Made by a program: the position numbers and the translations under genes
Notes under the pieces: generated by a model
The model's input: the letters and a program-made list of their open reading frames with translations, nothing else
Databases searched by the model: none
Told to the model about the DNA's origin: nothing
Source of the DNA: JBBIOU01 sp037443205
Lineage (GTDB): Bacteria; Bacteroidota; Bacteroidia; Flavobacteriales_D; UBA2798
Reading direction: 5' to 3'
DNA: 64,000 nt
Assembly: GCA_037443205.1 (NCBI GenBank)
Contig: JBBIOU010000005.1
Location: forward strand, 1 to 64,000
Shown: one piece after another, positions 1-9,546 of the stretch
Position numbering within the stretch: the first letter of the stretch is position 1
Layout of the letters: each line of letters opens with the position of its first letter

Positions 1-485
1 CAGCTCTTTTAGACTGGGCTACCGCTTCCGAAACCAACAACAGTCATTTTAGCCTTTATAAATCTATTGATGGTTTAAACTGGGAAAAACTTACCGATAT
101 TCCCGGTAAAGGTAACTCTAATGCCTACAACAGCTACGAATTTACCGATTTTAACCTGCTGCAAGGAACCAACTACTACAAACTTACCCAAACCGATTTT
201 GACGGAACTACCAAAAATCATGGCATCAGATTTATCGAAGCCGATATAAACAGCGACTTCTACATTTATCCCAATCCTTTTGACGGATTGATAAATATTT
301 CTTCCAACAACAACATCTCCTCAATAACTATTTTATCTGCCGAAGGCAAAACTATAAAAACCTTAACCGGTATCAACAGTAATGTTTGCAGTATCTCAAC
401 CGATGATTTGGCTACAGGAATTTATTTCATCAGAATAAACAATGATTTTGGTAAAAACTACTTTAACAAAATAATTAAATACTAG
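1..485 (+). CDS. T9SS type A sorting domain protein, C-terminal part (5' truncated)
   Basis: Open reading frame that enters from the left edge (frame of positions 3, 6, 9) and ends with TAG at 485, so only about 160 C-terminal residues are visible. The first half is a small beta domain with a WATASETNN start and a YYKLTQTDFDG strand, the module that usually precedes the sorting signal in these proteins. It is followed by YPNPF (about nt 267) and a C-terminal domain ending in ATGIYFIRI and a basic tail. That is a type A C-terminal domain for export by the type IX secretion system and anchoring at the cell surface. An ATG at 288 lies inside the domain and is not a real start. The N-terminal function is outside the window. 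The pre-sorting module resembles that of the protein at 61279-62514. Confidence 0.9.
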   Translation, partial: ALLDWATASETNNSHFSLYKSIDGLNWEKLTDIPGKGNSNAYNSYEFTDFNLLQGTNYYKLTQTDFDGTTKNHGIRFIEADINSDFYIYPNPFDGLINISSNNNISSITILSAEGKTIKTLTGINSNVCSISTDDLATGIYFIRINNDFGKNYFNKIIKY

Positions 486-489
486 TAAA

Positions 490-1164
490 TTATTGCAACA
501 AATCGGGTCTTTTATTTTTAGTTATAATTAAGGATTGTTGTTCTCTCCACTCTTCTATTTTTTTGTGGTTACCCGATAATAAAACCTCAGGCACTTTATG
601 TCCTTTATAATCTACCGGACGAGTATAAACCGGTGGCGCAAGTAAATCATCCTGAAAAGAATCGGTAAGTGCCGATGTTTCGTCATTTAATACCCCGGGT
701 AATAAACGTATTACTGCATCACACAACACAGCAGCGGCCAACTCCCCACCCGAAAGCACATAATCTCCGATAGAAATCTCACACGTAATAAATAAATCAC
801 GTACACGCTGGTCAACTCCTTTATAATGGCCACATAAAATCATAAGATTATTTTTTAAAGATAAAAAATTTGCTGTTTTTTGATTAAATGTATTACCATC
901 CGGAGTCATATAAATTATTTCATCATATTTTCTTTCTGATAATAGTTTTTCTATTATAGATGCAATGGGTTCTATCATCAACACCATACCTGCGCCTCCT
1001 CCATATTGATAGTCATCAACTGCTTTGTGTTTATCGGTGCTGTAATCGCGAATGTTATGTATATGTATTTCAACCAGTTGTTTTTCTCGCGCACGTTTTA
1101 AAATCGAATCAGAAAAAGGGCTTTCAAGTAATGAAGGTAATATAGTTAAAATGTCTATACGCAT
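490..1164 (-). CDS. trmD: tRNA (guanine37-N1)-methyltransferase TrmD
   Basis: 224 residues, full length for TrmD. The enzyme transfers a methyl group from SAM to N1 of G37 next to the anticodon, which prevents +1 frameshifting. Visible hallmarks are the N-terminal RIDILTILP strand, the glycine-rich YGGGAGMV segment near residue 55, the SPOUT-knot segment [11 protein letters not shown] near residue 137, and the C-terminal [16 protein letters not shown] segment containing the catalytic aspartate. The gene ends 4 nt after the preceding convergent T9SS gene. It is not in the common rpsP-rimM-trmD-rplS cluster here; rplS lies 11 kb away. A TACATTTG -7 box lies 13 nt upstream of the ATG. Confidence 0.98.
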   Translation of the reverse strand: MRIDILTILPSLLESPFSDSILKRAREKQLVEIHIHNIRDYSTDKHKAVDDYQYGGGAGMVLMIEPIASIIEKLLSERKYDEIIYMTPDGNTFNQKTANFLSLKNNLMILCGHYKGVDQRVRDLFITCEISIGDYVLSGGELAAAVLCDAVIRLLPGVLNDETSALTDSFQDDLLAPPVYTRPVDYKGHKVPEVLLSGNHKKIEEWREQQSLIITKNKRPDLLQ

Positions 1165-1177
1165 TGATGTTAGTTTA

Positions 1178-1185
1178 CAAATGTA
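1178..1185 (-). promoter_or_regulatory. -7 promoter box of trmD
   Basis: Exact TACATTTG on the minus strand, matching the Bacteroidota TAnnTTTG element, 13 nt before the trmD start codon. No convincing -33 TTG was found at the expected distance. Confidence 0.5.
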
Positions 1186-1309
1186 AATATTTATGTTAAA
1201 AAAAATATTTTTATCTTTAAAAATATACCTATTGTAGAAAAGGTATTTACAACTATGTAAATTATTTTTAAATTTAGCCGAATAAAATTGTAAGTAAATT
1301 TTTAATCTA

Positions 1310-3082
1310 ATGAAAAAAATATTTTTACTTGTTTTTTTAGGACTATCTTTTGTTTCTGTTGCGCAAAGAACAACTGATTTACCTAAAGGATTTGCACCCG
1401 AAGAATTAAATGCACCTTCATGGATGTATAATCAGAATGCCGGTAACAGAGGAATAACTACACCACCTAGCCTGCCAATCAGAACTGCAGGTGAATGGGA
1501 AGAAGTGCAAACATTGCTCATTACCTGGACATCATTTCAGCCTATATTAGCACAAATAGTTGATGCCGCGCAGGAAGAATGTGAAGTATTAATTACTTGT
1601 TCGGACTCTAATCAGGTTAAATCATACTTGCAAGGGCAAGGCATACCGCTTACCAATGTAAAATTTTTAATTGCAGGCTTTAACAGTATCTGGCAACGCG
1701 ATTACAGCGCACATACCGCCTATCTGAATGATGTTGATTCTTTGGTACTGGTAGAGTGGATATATAACCGCCCGCGCCCCTTAGATGATGCCATGCCAAA
1801 TGCACAAGCAAGCTACAAAGGTGTTACTCTATACAGCACAACACAGGCCCCCAATGATTTGGTAAATACCGGTGGTAACTGGATGGTAGATGGTTTTGGA
1901 ACAGCTTTCGCATCAAAATTAATATTAGAAGAAAACGAACCCGGTAACCCTTATAATGTTACACCCAAAACTGAAGCACAAATTGATACCATTGTAAAAA
2001 AATTTCATGGTGTAAATCGCTATATTAAAATGGAAGCGCTATTATATGATAATATTAACCATATAGATATGCACATGAAACTGCTTGATGAAGAAACATT
2101 GCTGGTAGGAGAATTTCCGCAAGGTATTTCTGACGGCCCGCAAATTGAAGCAAATCTGCAATATGTATTAAATAATTATAACTCGGTTTACGGTACTCCC
2201 TACAAAGTTATCAGAATACCTATGCCGCCCAGTACAGGTGGTAATTATCCCGGTGCACCTTTTGGTAATGCCTACTACAGAACTTACACCAACTTTGTAT
2301 ATATCAATAAAACTATCCTTGTTCCTTTTTACCGCGAGCAATACGATACTACCGCTCAACGCATTTTAAGCGAGGCTTTACCCGGATATAACATTGTGGG
2401 TATTGATTGCGACAATTCCGGTGCCAACATCATATCACAGAGTGGTGCTATCCATTGTATAACCAACACGATTGGTGTTCAAAACCCATTGTTAATACGC
2501 CACCAAAATCTGGCAGATACCTATAATACCACCACTCCCTATCAAGTAGATGCTCTGATTAAACACAAAAGCGGCATTGCTGCAGCAACTTTGTACTATA
2601 AAACCAGTTTAGCCGGTACCTATTTACCTGTTGTCATGACCAATACCGGAAACAACATCTGGAGCGGAAACATCCCGCCTCAACCTGCCGGAACAACAGT
2701 TTATTACTATATACACGCACAGGCACTAAGCGGCAAACAGCAAGTACGTCCTATAGTTGCTCCGCAAGGTTATTTTCATTTTAAAGTATTAAGTTCACCA
2801 ACAACTGTTGAAGAAAATAATCAGGCTTTTGTGTTAGATAACATTTTCCCGAATCCGGCCTCTGCCATTACCTGCATTCCTGTAAGAAGCGCAGAAAATT
2901 CTTATGCTACCCTTAAAATGTATGATGTTTTGGGCAACCATGTTCACACTATTTTTGAAGGTAATATGCCCCGGGGAGAATCTAAATATTTTATCCGTGC
3001 AAACGAATTTGCAAGCGGTGTATATTTTATTGTACTGGAAAATAATCATGCCAGACAAACACAAAAATTAATGATTAAGTAA
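1310..3082 (+). CDS. Secreted peptidylarginine/agmatine deiminase-family protein with T9SS sorting domain
   Basis: 590 residues. A signal peptide occupies residues 1-18. A PAD_porph-type deiminase domain follows (about residues 55-400), and the last ~80 residues are a T9SS type A domain starting at FPNPAS. The guanidine-deiminase active site can be traced: Asp131 in WQRDYSAH, the VNTGGNW loop, His251 and Asp253 in NHIDMHMK, and nucleophile Cys383 in GAIHCITN. These correspond to the Asp/His/Asp/Cys set of Porphyromonas PPAD. Between the catalytic domain and the sorting signal is an Ig-like segment (about residues 405-490). Known family activities are hydrolysis of peptidyl-arginine to citrulline or of agmatine to N-carbamoylputrescine; sequence alone does not say which. 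Export by T9SS favours an extracellular substrate. It is transcribed alone, divergent from trmD. Confidence 0.9.
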   Translation: MKKIFLLVFLGLSFVSVAQRTTDLPKGFAPEELNAPSWMYNQNAGNRGITTPPSLPIRTAGEWEEVQTLLITWTSFQPILAQIVDAAQEECEVLITCSDSNQVKSYLQGQGIPLTNVKFLIAGFNSIWQRDYSAHTAYLNDVDSLVLVEWIYNRPRPLDDAMPNAQASYKGVTLYSTTQAPNDLVNTGGNWMVDGFGTAFASKLILEENEPGNPYNVTPKTEAQIDTIVKKFHGVNRYIKMEALLYDNINHIDMHMKLLDEETLLVGEFPQGISDGPQIEANLQYVLNNYNSVYGTPYKVIRIPMPPSTGGNYPGAPFGNAYYRTYTNFVYINKTILVPFYREQYDTTAQRILSEALPGYNIVGIDCDNSGANIISQSGAIHCITNTIGVQNPLLIRHQNLADTYNTTTPYQVDALIKHKSGIAAATLYYKTSLAGTYLPVVMTNTGNNIWSGNIPPQPAGTTVYYYIHAQALSGKQQVRPIVAPQGYFHFKVLSSPTTVEENNQAFVLDNIFPNPASAITCIPVRSAENSYATLKMYDVLGNHVHTIFEGNMPRGESKYFIRANEFASGVYFIVLENNHARQTQKLMIK

Positions 3083-3136
3083 GCTTATCAACTTATTAAT
3101 TATCTTAAAAAAATCTTCTATTAGGCTACTTTGGGA

Positions 3137-3877
3137 TTAATTATTATCAAGTTTACGTTTAATGAATTTCCAGAGTTGTTTGTATAAATAACTGATGTCG
3201 CTATCGGGATAGCGATGTAAATAAGGCTGCATATACACACCCATACGTTCTATGCGTGAATTATAGGGTATAACCACATCTATGGTTTCTTTATATGTGC
3301 GGCTAAAACGTTCTATTAACTCGTTGTGCAACCACTTACGCGATTCATACATCGAGAAAAACGGATACAAACGTGTGCGATCTATCTTTTCCTGGTCGCA
3401 AAATTCTATTAATTGTTTATAGGTTCTGACAGATAATACCGTAGGCACCACCGGAACTAAAATAACATCAGCGTTGCGTAAAATATTTTCAGAATACAAC
3501 GTAATATTTGGCGGACAATCTAAAATCACATAGTCGTATTGCTTTTTTACGGGGCTTAATAGATTTCTAAGCCATTTACCTTGTTTTAATTCATTCAACC
3601 AGGCATCCATTTTTCTAAAGTCTTGTTGGGCGGGAAGCACATCAATATTTTCAAAAGCTGTAGTCTGTATAATTTCTGTAACAGGTTTATCACCCGAAAC
3701 AATCTTTTTCCCCATTTTTTCACGTTCTATACCATAATAAAAAGAACTTGCCCCCTGTGGGTCCATGTCAGCCAATAATACTTTGCTCTTATCTAACGAA
3801 GCAGCATAGGCCAGATTAACAGTTGTAGCAGTTTTACCTACGCCACCTTTAATATTAAATACAGCTATAATTTTCAT
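3137..3877 (-). CDS. ParA/MinD-family ATPase, orphan
   Basis: 246 residues. It has the deviant Walker A motif KGGVGKTATT near residue 10, the DMDPQGASS Walker A' segment, and DYVILDCPP as Walker B. ParA-type ATPases dimerise on DNA with ATP and position plasmids, chromosome origins or protein machines. No ParB, parS-like repeat or other partner is adjacent: neighbours are the deiminase gene (convergent) and uvrA. I therefore call it an orphan ParA-like ATPase rather than the chromosomal Soj. A minus-strand -7 box TATATTTG lies 22 nt upstream. It could position a cell-surface or cytoplasmic cargo, but nothing here identifies one. Confidence 0.9.
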   Translation of the reverse strand: MKIIAVFNIKGGVGKTATTVNLAYAASLDKSKVLLADMDPQGASSFYYGIEREKMGKKIVSGDKPVTEIIQTTAFENIDVLPAQQDFRKMDAWLNELKQGKWLRNLLSPVKKQYDYVILDCPPNITLYSENILRNADVILVPVVPTVLSVRTYKQLIEFCDQEKIDRTRLYPFFSMYESRKWLHNELIERFSRTYKETIDVVIPYNSRIERMGVYMQPYLHRYPDSDISYLYKQLWKFIKRKLDNN

Positions 3878-3899
3878 AATTTAATGTTTTGCAGTTGAA

Positions 3900-3907
3900 C
3901 AAATATA
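3900..3907 (-). promoter_or_regulatory. -7 promoter box of the ParA-like gene
   Basis: Exact TATATTTG on the minus strand, 22 nt before the start codon at 3877. Confidence 0.45.
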
Positions 3908-3981
3908 AACTTATTCCCTTAAAATGTATGATTTTTATCGAAAGGGTTAGGAAAAACTGTTATAAATAACTGAAAAACAAA

Positions 3982-6816
3982 CTAATATATTAACTCTTTT
4001 TGCAAATAATGGCCGGTTATGCTGTTGGGATTAGCTATAAGTTGTTCGGGAGTACCTTTTGCAATAATTTGTCCGCCTCCATCACCGCCTTCAGGTCCCA
4101 TATCAATGATATAATCAGCACATTTAATGATGTCCATATTATGTTCAATAACCAATACGGTATTTCCGTTATCAACCAACTTATTAAGTACTTCGAGTAA
4201 TAATCTGATGTCTTCAAAATGTAGTCCGGTAGTAGGTTCATCTAAAATATACAAGGTATTTCCGGAGTCTTTCCTGGCCAGCTCGGTGGCCAATTTAATG
4301 CGTTGTGCCTCTCCGCCCGAAAGTGTGGTAGAAGGTTGTCCGAGCGTAATATAGCCCAAGCCAACCGACTGCAAGGTGTATAATTTGCTATATATTGCCG
4401 GAATATGTTCAAAAAAGGTGGCTGCATCATCTATAGTCATATTTAGTACATCGCTGATAGATTTACCTTTATACAATACTTCAAGTGTTTCTCTGTTGTA
4501 TCTTTTACCTCTGCAGGTTTCGCATTCAACATGCACATCGGGCAAAAAATTCATTTCAATTACTTTGATACCGGCACCCTGACAGGTTTCGCAGCGACCT
4601 CCTTTTACATTAAACGAAAATCTTCCGGGCTTATAGCCTCTGATTTTTGCTTCAGGAAGCTGCGCAAATAAATCCCGTATTTCGGCAAACATATTGGTAT
4701 AAGTACAAGGGTTCGATCGCGGGGTACGACCAATAGATGATTGATCAATATCTATTACTTTATCAATGTGTTCAAGTCCTTCAATTTTTTGATATGGCAG
4801 TGGCTGTGTAATAGCATGATGGTAATAATTGCTTAATATAGGATAAAGTGTTTCGTTAATTAAAGATGATTTGCCGCTGCCCGACACTCCGGTTACACAC
4901 ACAAACTTATTGAGCGGGATAATAAGATTTACATTTTTTAAATTGTGCCCTGTTGCCCCAAAAAGTTTTAAACTTTTACCATTGCCTTTTCTGCGATGCT
5001 TCGGCACTTTGATTTCTTTATTGCCTTTTATATACTGCCAGGTAATAGAATTAATGCCGTTTGCGTTTGCCGGACTATCTGCCATAATAATTTCTCCACC
5101 TTTGATACCTGCACCCGGACCAATATCTACCAAAAAATCCGACTCGGTAATCATTTCTTTATCATGTTCAACTACTATTACCGAATTGCCCATATCACGC
5201 AATTTTTTTAAAGAATTAATCAGTCGTATATTATCGCGTTGATGCAACCCGATGCTGGGTTCGTCTAAAATATAGAGCACACCCACCAGTTCGCTGCCAA
5301 TTTGTGTAGCTAAACGAATGCGCTGTGCTTCGCCCCCCGATAACGAACGGGCACTTCTATGCAATGATAAATAACCCAAACCTACATCAATTAAAAAACT
5401 GAGACGCGAACTGATTTCTTTAATTATTTCGGCAGCTATTATTTGCTGTTTATTATCTAAAAGATGCGGTAGCTCATTAAACCAGTTTTTTAAATCGGTA
5501 ATACTCATCACCGATAATTCAAAAATATTTTTACCTGCAATTTTAAAATATAAAGATTCTTTCTTTAAGCGACTTCCGTTACACTGTGGACAATCTCTTT
5601 TATTCATAAACCCAAGCGCCCATTTTTGTATGCTCTTTGCAGTATTTTCGTGCGCATGACGCAAAACAAAATTAACAACACCTTCAAAACCCGAAACATA
5701 ATCATTTACTCCGGCACTATTGGTATGCTTAAAAATTTCGTCTGTTCCATATAAAATTTTATTTAAGATAGTTTGCGGAATATCTTTAAGTGGTGTTGTA
5801 ATTTTTAATTTATTAGCTCCCAAAATTATTTCTATCTGTTTATAAATACCGTTAGAAGTATAATCACCCAAGGGCTCTATGGCTCCTTGTTTAATGCTTT
5901 TTTTCTTATCAGGTATTATTTTATCAATATCTGCTTCTATAACTTCACCTATACCATCACAATAAGAGCATGCACCGTACGGAGAGTTAAATGAAAATAA
6001 ATTAGGTGCGGGTTCGTTGTACGAAACACCACTGGTAGGACACATCAAAGAACGTGAAAAATATCGCGTTTTTTCGGTTTCATAATTCATGACCATCATC
6101 GCTCCTTTGCCATGTTTCATAGCTGTTTTGAGCGATTCGGACAGGCGCTCTTCAATTTCGGGTTTAACTTCAAAACGGTCTATTACAATTTCTACATCAT
6201 GTATTTTATAACGGTCTAAACTAATGCGTTCGTGTAATTCTTTGATTACACCATCCACGCGCACTCTTAAAAATCCGAGTTTTTTAATTTGTTCAAATAA
6301 TTCGCGATAATGCCCTTTTCTGCCTTTTACTACCGGTGCTAATAATGCTATTTTTTTTGCCTGATATTCTTGTATAATGATATCTGCTATTTGCTTATCA
6401 GAATACTTGACCATTTTTTCGCCTGTAATATAACTGTATGCCTCAGAGGCTCGGGCAAATAACAATCTTAAAAAATCGTATATCTCGGTAATAGTACCTA
6501 CTGTTGAACGTGGATTTTTGCTAACGGTTTTTTGCTCAATGGCAATTACAGGACTTAATCCGCTTATTTTATCAACATCCGGTCGTTCCAGAGTACCTAA
6601 AAATGTGCGCGCGTATGACGAGAATGTTTCTATGTATCTTCTTTGACCTTCTGCATAAATCGTATCAAATGCCAGCGATGATTTGCCGCTACCGCTTAAC
6701 CCGGTAAAAACAACCAGCTTATTGCGAGGTATTTTTACATCAATGTTTTTCAGGTTATGTACTCGTGCACCCTCTACTTCAATATATTCTTCTGCTTCAA
6801 TCATTTTGTTGGTCAT
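3982..6816 (-). CDS. uvrA: Excinuclease ABC subunit A
   Basis: 944 residues, the usual UvrA length. UvrA2 scans DNA for bulky lesions and loads UvrB in nucleotide excision repair. Two ABC modules are visible: Walker [14 protein letters not shown] near residue 40 and [13 protein letters not shown] near residue 640. Each has an ABC signature ([17 protein letters not shown] and [17 protein letters not shown]) and a Walker B ([20 protein letters not shown]). CxxC pairs for zinc modules are present (CSYCDG, CPQCNG, CETCQG, CETCRG). The start codon is followed by a short extension before the conserved [14 protein letters not shown]. It is transcribed on its own. No clear LexA-type box is visible in the 436-bp region upstream, which instead holds a dispersed repeat. 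Confidence 0.99.
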   Translation of the reverse strand: MTNKMIEAEEYIEVEGARVHNLKNIDVKIPRNKLVVFTGLSGSGKSSLAFDTIYAEGQRRYIETFSSYARTFLGTLERPDVDKISGLSPVIAIEQKTVSKNPRSTVGTITEIYDFLRLLFARASEAYSYITGEKMVKYSDKQIADIIIQEYQAKKIALLAPVVKGRKGHYRELFEQIKKLGFLRVRVDGVIKELHERISLDRYKIHDVEIVIDRFEVKPEIEERLSESLKTAMKHGKGAMMVMNYETEKTRYFSRSLMCPTSGVSYNEPAPNLFSFNSPYGACSYCDGIGEVIEADIDKIIPDKKKSIKQGAIEPLGDYTSNGIYKQIEIILGANKLKITTPLKDIPQTILNKILYGTDEIFKHTNSAGVNDYVSGFEGVVNFVLRHAHENTAKSIQKWALGFMNKRDCPQCNGSRLKKESLYFKIAGKNIFELSVMSITDLKNWFNELPHLLDNKQQIIAAEIIKEISSRLSFLIDVGLGYLSLHRSARSLSGGEAQRIRLATQIGSELVGVLYILDEPSIGLHQRDNIRLINSLKKLRDMGNSVIVVEHDKEMITESDFLVDIGPGAGIKGGEIIMADSPANANGINSITWQYIKGNKEIKVPKHRRKGNGKSLKLFGATGHNLKNVNLIIPLNKFVCVTGVSGSGKSSLINETLYPILSNYYHHAITQPLPYQKIEGLEHIDKVIDIDQSSIGRTPRSNPCTYTNMFAEIRDLFAQLPEAKIRGYKPGRFSFNVKGGRCETCQGAGIKVIEMNFLPDVHVECETCRGKRYNRETLEVLYKGKSISDVLNMTIDDAATFFEHIPAIYSKLYTLQSVGLGYITLGQPSTTLSGGEAQRIKLATELARKDSGNTLYILDEPTTGLHFEDIRLLLEVLNKLVDNGNTVLVIEHNMDIIKCADYIIDMGPEGGDGGGQIIAKGTPEQLIANPNSITGHYLQKELIY

Positions 6817-6913
6817 GGCATCTTAAACAATTACAAGGGTGTATTGGTTTAGCCCGCTAAGGTAGAAAGAAAACATTATACTCTAAAAATGCATCTTTTT
6901 TATTATAATGTAA

Positions 6914-7059
6914 GGTTAATAAACCCAAATTCAGCATTAGAAATTTGAAATAAATCAAAATTTTCCGCCAGAGGCGGACTGAGTGTGTTGAGTGCCGTGT
7001 GGGATTTGGGGTATCCGCCATCAGGCGAGCATTACGCATGCTAATGCATAATGCGGGAT
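6914..7059 (-). repeat. Dispersed hairpin-rich intergenic repeat, copy 1
   Basis: About 145 bp in the 436-bp gap between uvrA and pruA. Read as its reverse complement it matches the sequence at 30890-31036 along almost its whole length. Shared landmarks are the hairpin CCGCC-AGA-GGCGG at about 6965-6977, the block AGTGTGTTGAGTG (6982-6994), the GTGGGATTTGG block, the stem around 7016-7027, and an imperfect palindrome at 7030-7053 (CATTACGCAT, 4-nt loop, ATGCATAATG). Beyond this repeat and the pruA promoter I see nothing else in the gap. It has no terminal transposase gene and is best described as a REP/MITE-like element. Orientation is assigned relative to copy 2, taken as plus. Confidence 0.85.
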
Positions 7060-7225
7060 AAAAACAAAATATCAGTCTAAATACTCGCAATTTTATTACT
7101 TCAGAGGTATTACCTGTAAGTAAAACCGGATATGAAACTACGCAAAATAAAGGGTATTATTAAAGACTTTTAAACCATCAATCCGACAGCTTGAATTTTT
7201 AAAACTGTAAAGTTTCAGAAATACA

Positions 7226-7233
7226 TATCTTTG
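7226..7233 (+). promoter_or_regulatory. -7 promoter box of pruA
   Basis: Exact TATCTTTG ending 19 nt before the pruA ATG. No clear -33 TTG at the usual distance. Confidence 0.5.
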
Positions 7234-7252
7234 TTGCAAATAAAAAAATATT

Positions 7253-8884
7253 ATGCCCAAAGGAATTTATAAAGTACCCATGCCTGTAAACGAGCCTGTA
7301 AAAAATTATGCTCCGGGCAGCAAAGAAAGAAAAGAGTTGCAAGAAATGTTGAAAAAACTACGCTCTGTAGAAGTGGATGTTCCGATGTATATAGGCGGCC
7401 AAGAAATACGAAGCAATCAAAAAATAAGAATGGCTCCACCGCACGATCATCAACACACCTTAGGTTATTTTCATAAAAGTGATAAAAGCCATGTAAAAAT
7501 GGCCATTGATGCCGCATTGGCAGCCAAAGAAAAATGGGCAAAACTAAGTTGGGAACACCGCGCATCTGTTTTTTTAAAAGCAGCCGAGCTTATTGCCGGG
7601 CCTTATCGTGCTAAGCTCAATGCAGCCACTATGCTGGGACAAAGCAAAAATGTTTACCAGGCCGAGATAGACAGCGCTTGCGAAATAGTAGATTTTTTAA
7701 GATTCAATGTATATTTTATGCAAGAGATATATGCCGAGCAACCTCTGTCATCGGCTGGTATATGGAACCGCATGGAGTGGCGTCCATTAGAAGGATTTAT
7801 ATATGCGCTAACGCCATTCAATTTCACAGCTATTGCCGGTAATTTACCTACCTCGTGTGCCATGATGGGTAATGTAGTAGTATGGAAACCCAGCAATACA
7901 CAAGTATATTCAGCGTATGTATTGATGGAAATTTTCCGCGAGGCAGGAGTACCCGATGGGGTTATAAATTTAATATATCCTTCCGGTCCTGATGCTGCCG
8001 AAGTAATTTTTTCACATGCCGATTTTGCAGGAATACACTTTACAGGCTCTACCGAAGTTTTTAGGAATATTTGGCAAAGTATCGGTAATAATATTCATCG
8101 TTACCGTTCTTATCCGCGCATAGTAGGCGAAACCGGAGGAAAAGATTATATCGTAGCACACAAAAGTGCTAAACCTAAGGTTGTTGCTACTGCTATTTCG
8201 CGTGGTGCATTTGAATATCAAGGACAAAAATGCTCGGCTGCTTCGAGAGCCTATATTCCTTCAAACCTTTGGGATGAAGTAAAAGAACTTGTACTTACCG
8301 ACCTTAAAAGCATGAGAATGGGAGGTACTGAAGATTTTACAAATTTTATCAATGCCGTAATTGACGAAAAATCATTTGATAAATTAGTAAATTATATTGA
8401 AAATGCTAAAAAAGATCCCAATGTAGAATTGATTGCCGGAGGAAATTACGATAAAAGCAAAGGATATTTTATTGAGCCAACCATTTTGCTATGTCGGCAA
8501 CCGGATTATTGCACAATGTGCGATGAATTATTTGGCCCGGTATTATCGGTATATGTATATGATGAAAACAAATTTAAAGAAACCCTGAAACTGGTAGATA
8601 ACACCTCGCCTTATGCATTAACAGGTTCTATTATTGCACAAGACAGATATGCGATTGAACTGGCTACTTCGATGCTTGCAAATAGTGCCGGAAATTTTTA
8701 CATAAATGATAAACCTACCGGTGCGGTAGTTGGCCAACAACCTTTTGGCGGTGCCAGAGGTTCGGGTACCAACGATAAAGCAGGTGCTAAAATTAATTTA
8801 TTGCGCTGGGTATCGCCAAGAACTATTAAAGAAACTTTTGTTCCACCCATTGATTATAAATATCCTTTCTTACAGGAAGATTAA
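7253..8884 (+). CDS. pruA: L-glutamate gamma-semialdehyde dehydrogenase (1-pyrroline-5-carboxylate dehydrogenase)
   Basis: 543 residues, the length of the stand-alone P5C dehydrogenase (ALDH4 type). It oxidises glutamate semialdehyde, formed from proline via P5C, to glutamate with NAD+. The aldehyde dehydrogenase core is intact: HFTGST cofactor loop, general base Glu293 in GETGGKD, catalytic Cys327 in YQGQKCSAAS, and the late ELFGPVLSVYVY and PFGGARGSGTNDKAG segments. There is no proline dehydrogenase (putA/prodh) domain or gene next to it, so the preceding step is encoded elsewhere. A -7 box lies 19 nt upstream. The PAP2 gene starts 15 nt downstream and may be co-transcribed. Confidence 0.97.
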   Translation: MPKGIYKVPMPVNEPVKNYAPGSKERKELQEMLKKLRSVEVDVPMYIGGQEIRSNQKIRMAPPHDHQHTLGYFHKSDKSHVKMAIDAALAAKEKWAKLSWEHRASVFLKAAELIAGPYRAKLNAATMLGQSKNVYQAEIDSACEIVDFLRFNVYFMQEIYAEQPLSSAGIWNRMEWRPLEGFIYALTPFNFTAIAGNLPTSCAMMGNVVVWKPSNTQVYSAYVLMEIFREAGVPDGVINLIYPSGPDAAEVIFSHADFAGIHFTGSTEVFRNIWQSIGNNIHRYRSYPRIVGETGGKDYIVAHKSAKPKVVATAISRGAFEYQGQKCSAASRAYIPSNLWDEVKELVLTDLKSMRMGGTEDFTNFINAVIDEKSFDKLVNYIENAKKDPNVELIAGGNYDKSKGYFIEPTILLCRQPDYCTMCDELFGPVLSVYVYDENKFKETLKLVDNTSPYALTGSIIAQDRYAIELATSMLANSAGNFYINDKPTGAVVGQQPFGGARGSGTNDKAGAKINLLRWVSPRTIKETFVPPIDYKYPFLQED

Positions 8885-8898
8885 ATGGGGAATGTATT

Positions 8899-9543
8899 AT
8901 GCTGGCAATCTTAAAAAAAAATAAAACCTATTTTATCAGCTTGTTTGTATTTTGGATAGCAACAGCCTTTTATTTATTAATCTTTAATAAAAATGAATCC
9001 TTTTTAAATTTGATACCCAAGGAAAGAAATCTTTGGATAGATAATTTTTTTAGCTATATTACACTGGCAGGAGATGGTTGGAGTTTTGTTTTGTTATTAA
9101 TTATATTGTTATTTATTTCATATCGCTATTTTGTTGCCGGAACAATTATTTTTGGTATCAGTTCGCTGTGCACTTATATACTAAAACAAATTTTTGATGC
9201 ACCTCGACCTGTAAAATATTTTATGCAACAACAAATCGAATTGTCATTGCCTGCCCATACAACTATCCATGCCGATTTTAGTTTTCCGTCAGGACATACA
9301 ACCACCGCTTTTGCAATGTTTACCCTTTTGGCATGCCTGATAAATCATCCGATAATTTCTTATTTACTTTTTGCGTTTGGCATATTAGCTGCCTATTCAA
9401 GAATATATTTGTGTCAGCATTTTCCGGAGGATATATTAGCCGGAAGCGTTCTCGGTTTTATCATCACTGTTGTTGTTCTTTATTTCATACTAAAAATACC
9501 TACCGATAAACTTCGTGGTAAATTATCATTAACAACCAACTGA
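8899..9543 (+). CDS. PAP2-family membrane phosphatase
   Basis: 214 residues, mostly hydrophobic, with about six membrane segments. All three PAP2 signature motifs are present: KQIFDAPRP (motif 1), FPSGHTTT (motif 2, catalytic His) and YSRIYLCQHFPEDI (motif 3, with His and Asp). Family members dephosphorylate phosphatidic acid, undecaprenyl diphosphate or lipid A at the periplasmic face. The next gene, a GT39 lipid-linked glycosyltransferase starting 4 nt later, points to envelope glycolipid work such as lipid A modification or undecaprenyl-phosphate recycling. The upstream ATG at 8885 is out of frame; the start at 8899 is the first in-frame ATG. Confidence 0.92.
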   Translation: MLAILKKNKTYFISLFVFWIATAFYLLIFNKNESFLNLIPKERNLWIDNFFSYITLAGDGWSFVLLLIILLFISYRYFVAGTIIFGISSLCTYILKQIFDAPRPVKYFMQQQIELSLPAHTTIHADFSFPSGHTTTAFAMFTLLACLINHPIISYLLFAFGILAAYSRIYLCQHFPEDILAGSVLGFIITVVVLYFILKIPTDKLRGKLSLTTN

Positions 9544-9546
9544 TAA

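Noticed and set aside
1206..1225. Hairpin TATTTTTA-TCTT-TAAAAATA between trmD and the deiminase gene
   Set aside because: Pure A/T stem in a very AT-rich gap; too weak to assign a function.
3137..3877. ParA plus nearby xerC as signs of a plasmid or integrative element
   Set aside because: The genes are 10 kb apart, surrounded by housekeeping genes, with no integrase attachment site, ParB, relaxase or composition shift.
6857..7090. 77-codon minus-strand ORF between uvrA and pruA
   Set aside because: It is an accidental reading of repeat copy 1; the same phrase appears on the opposite strand in copy 2 and the protein has no domain-like composition.
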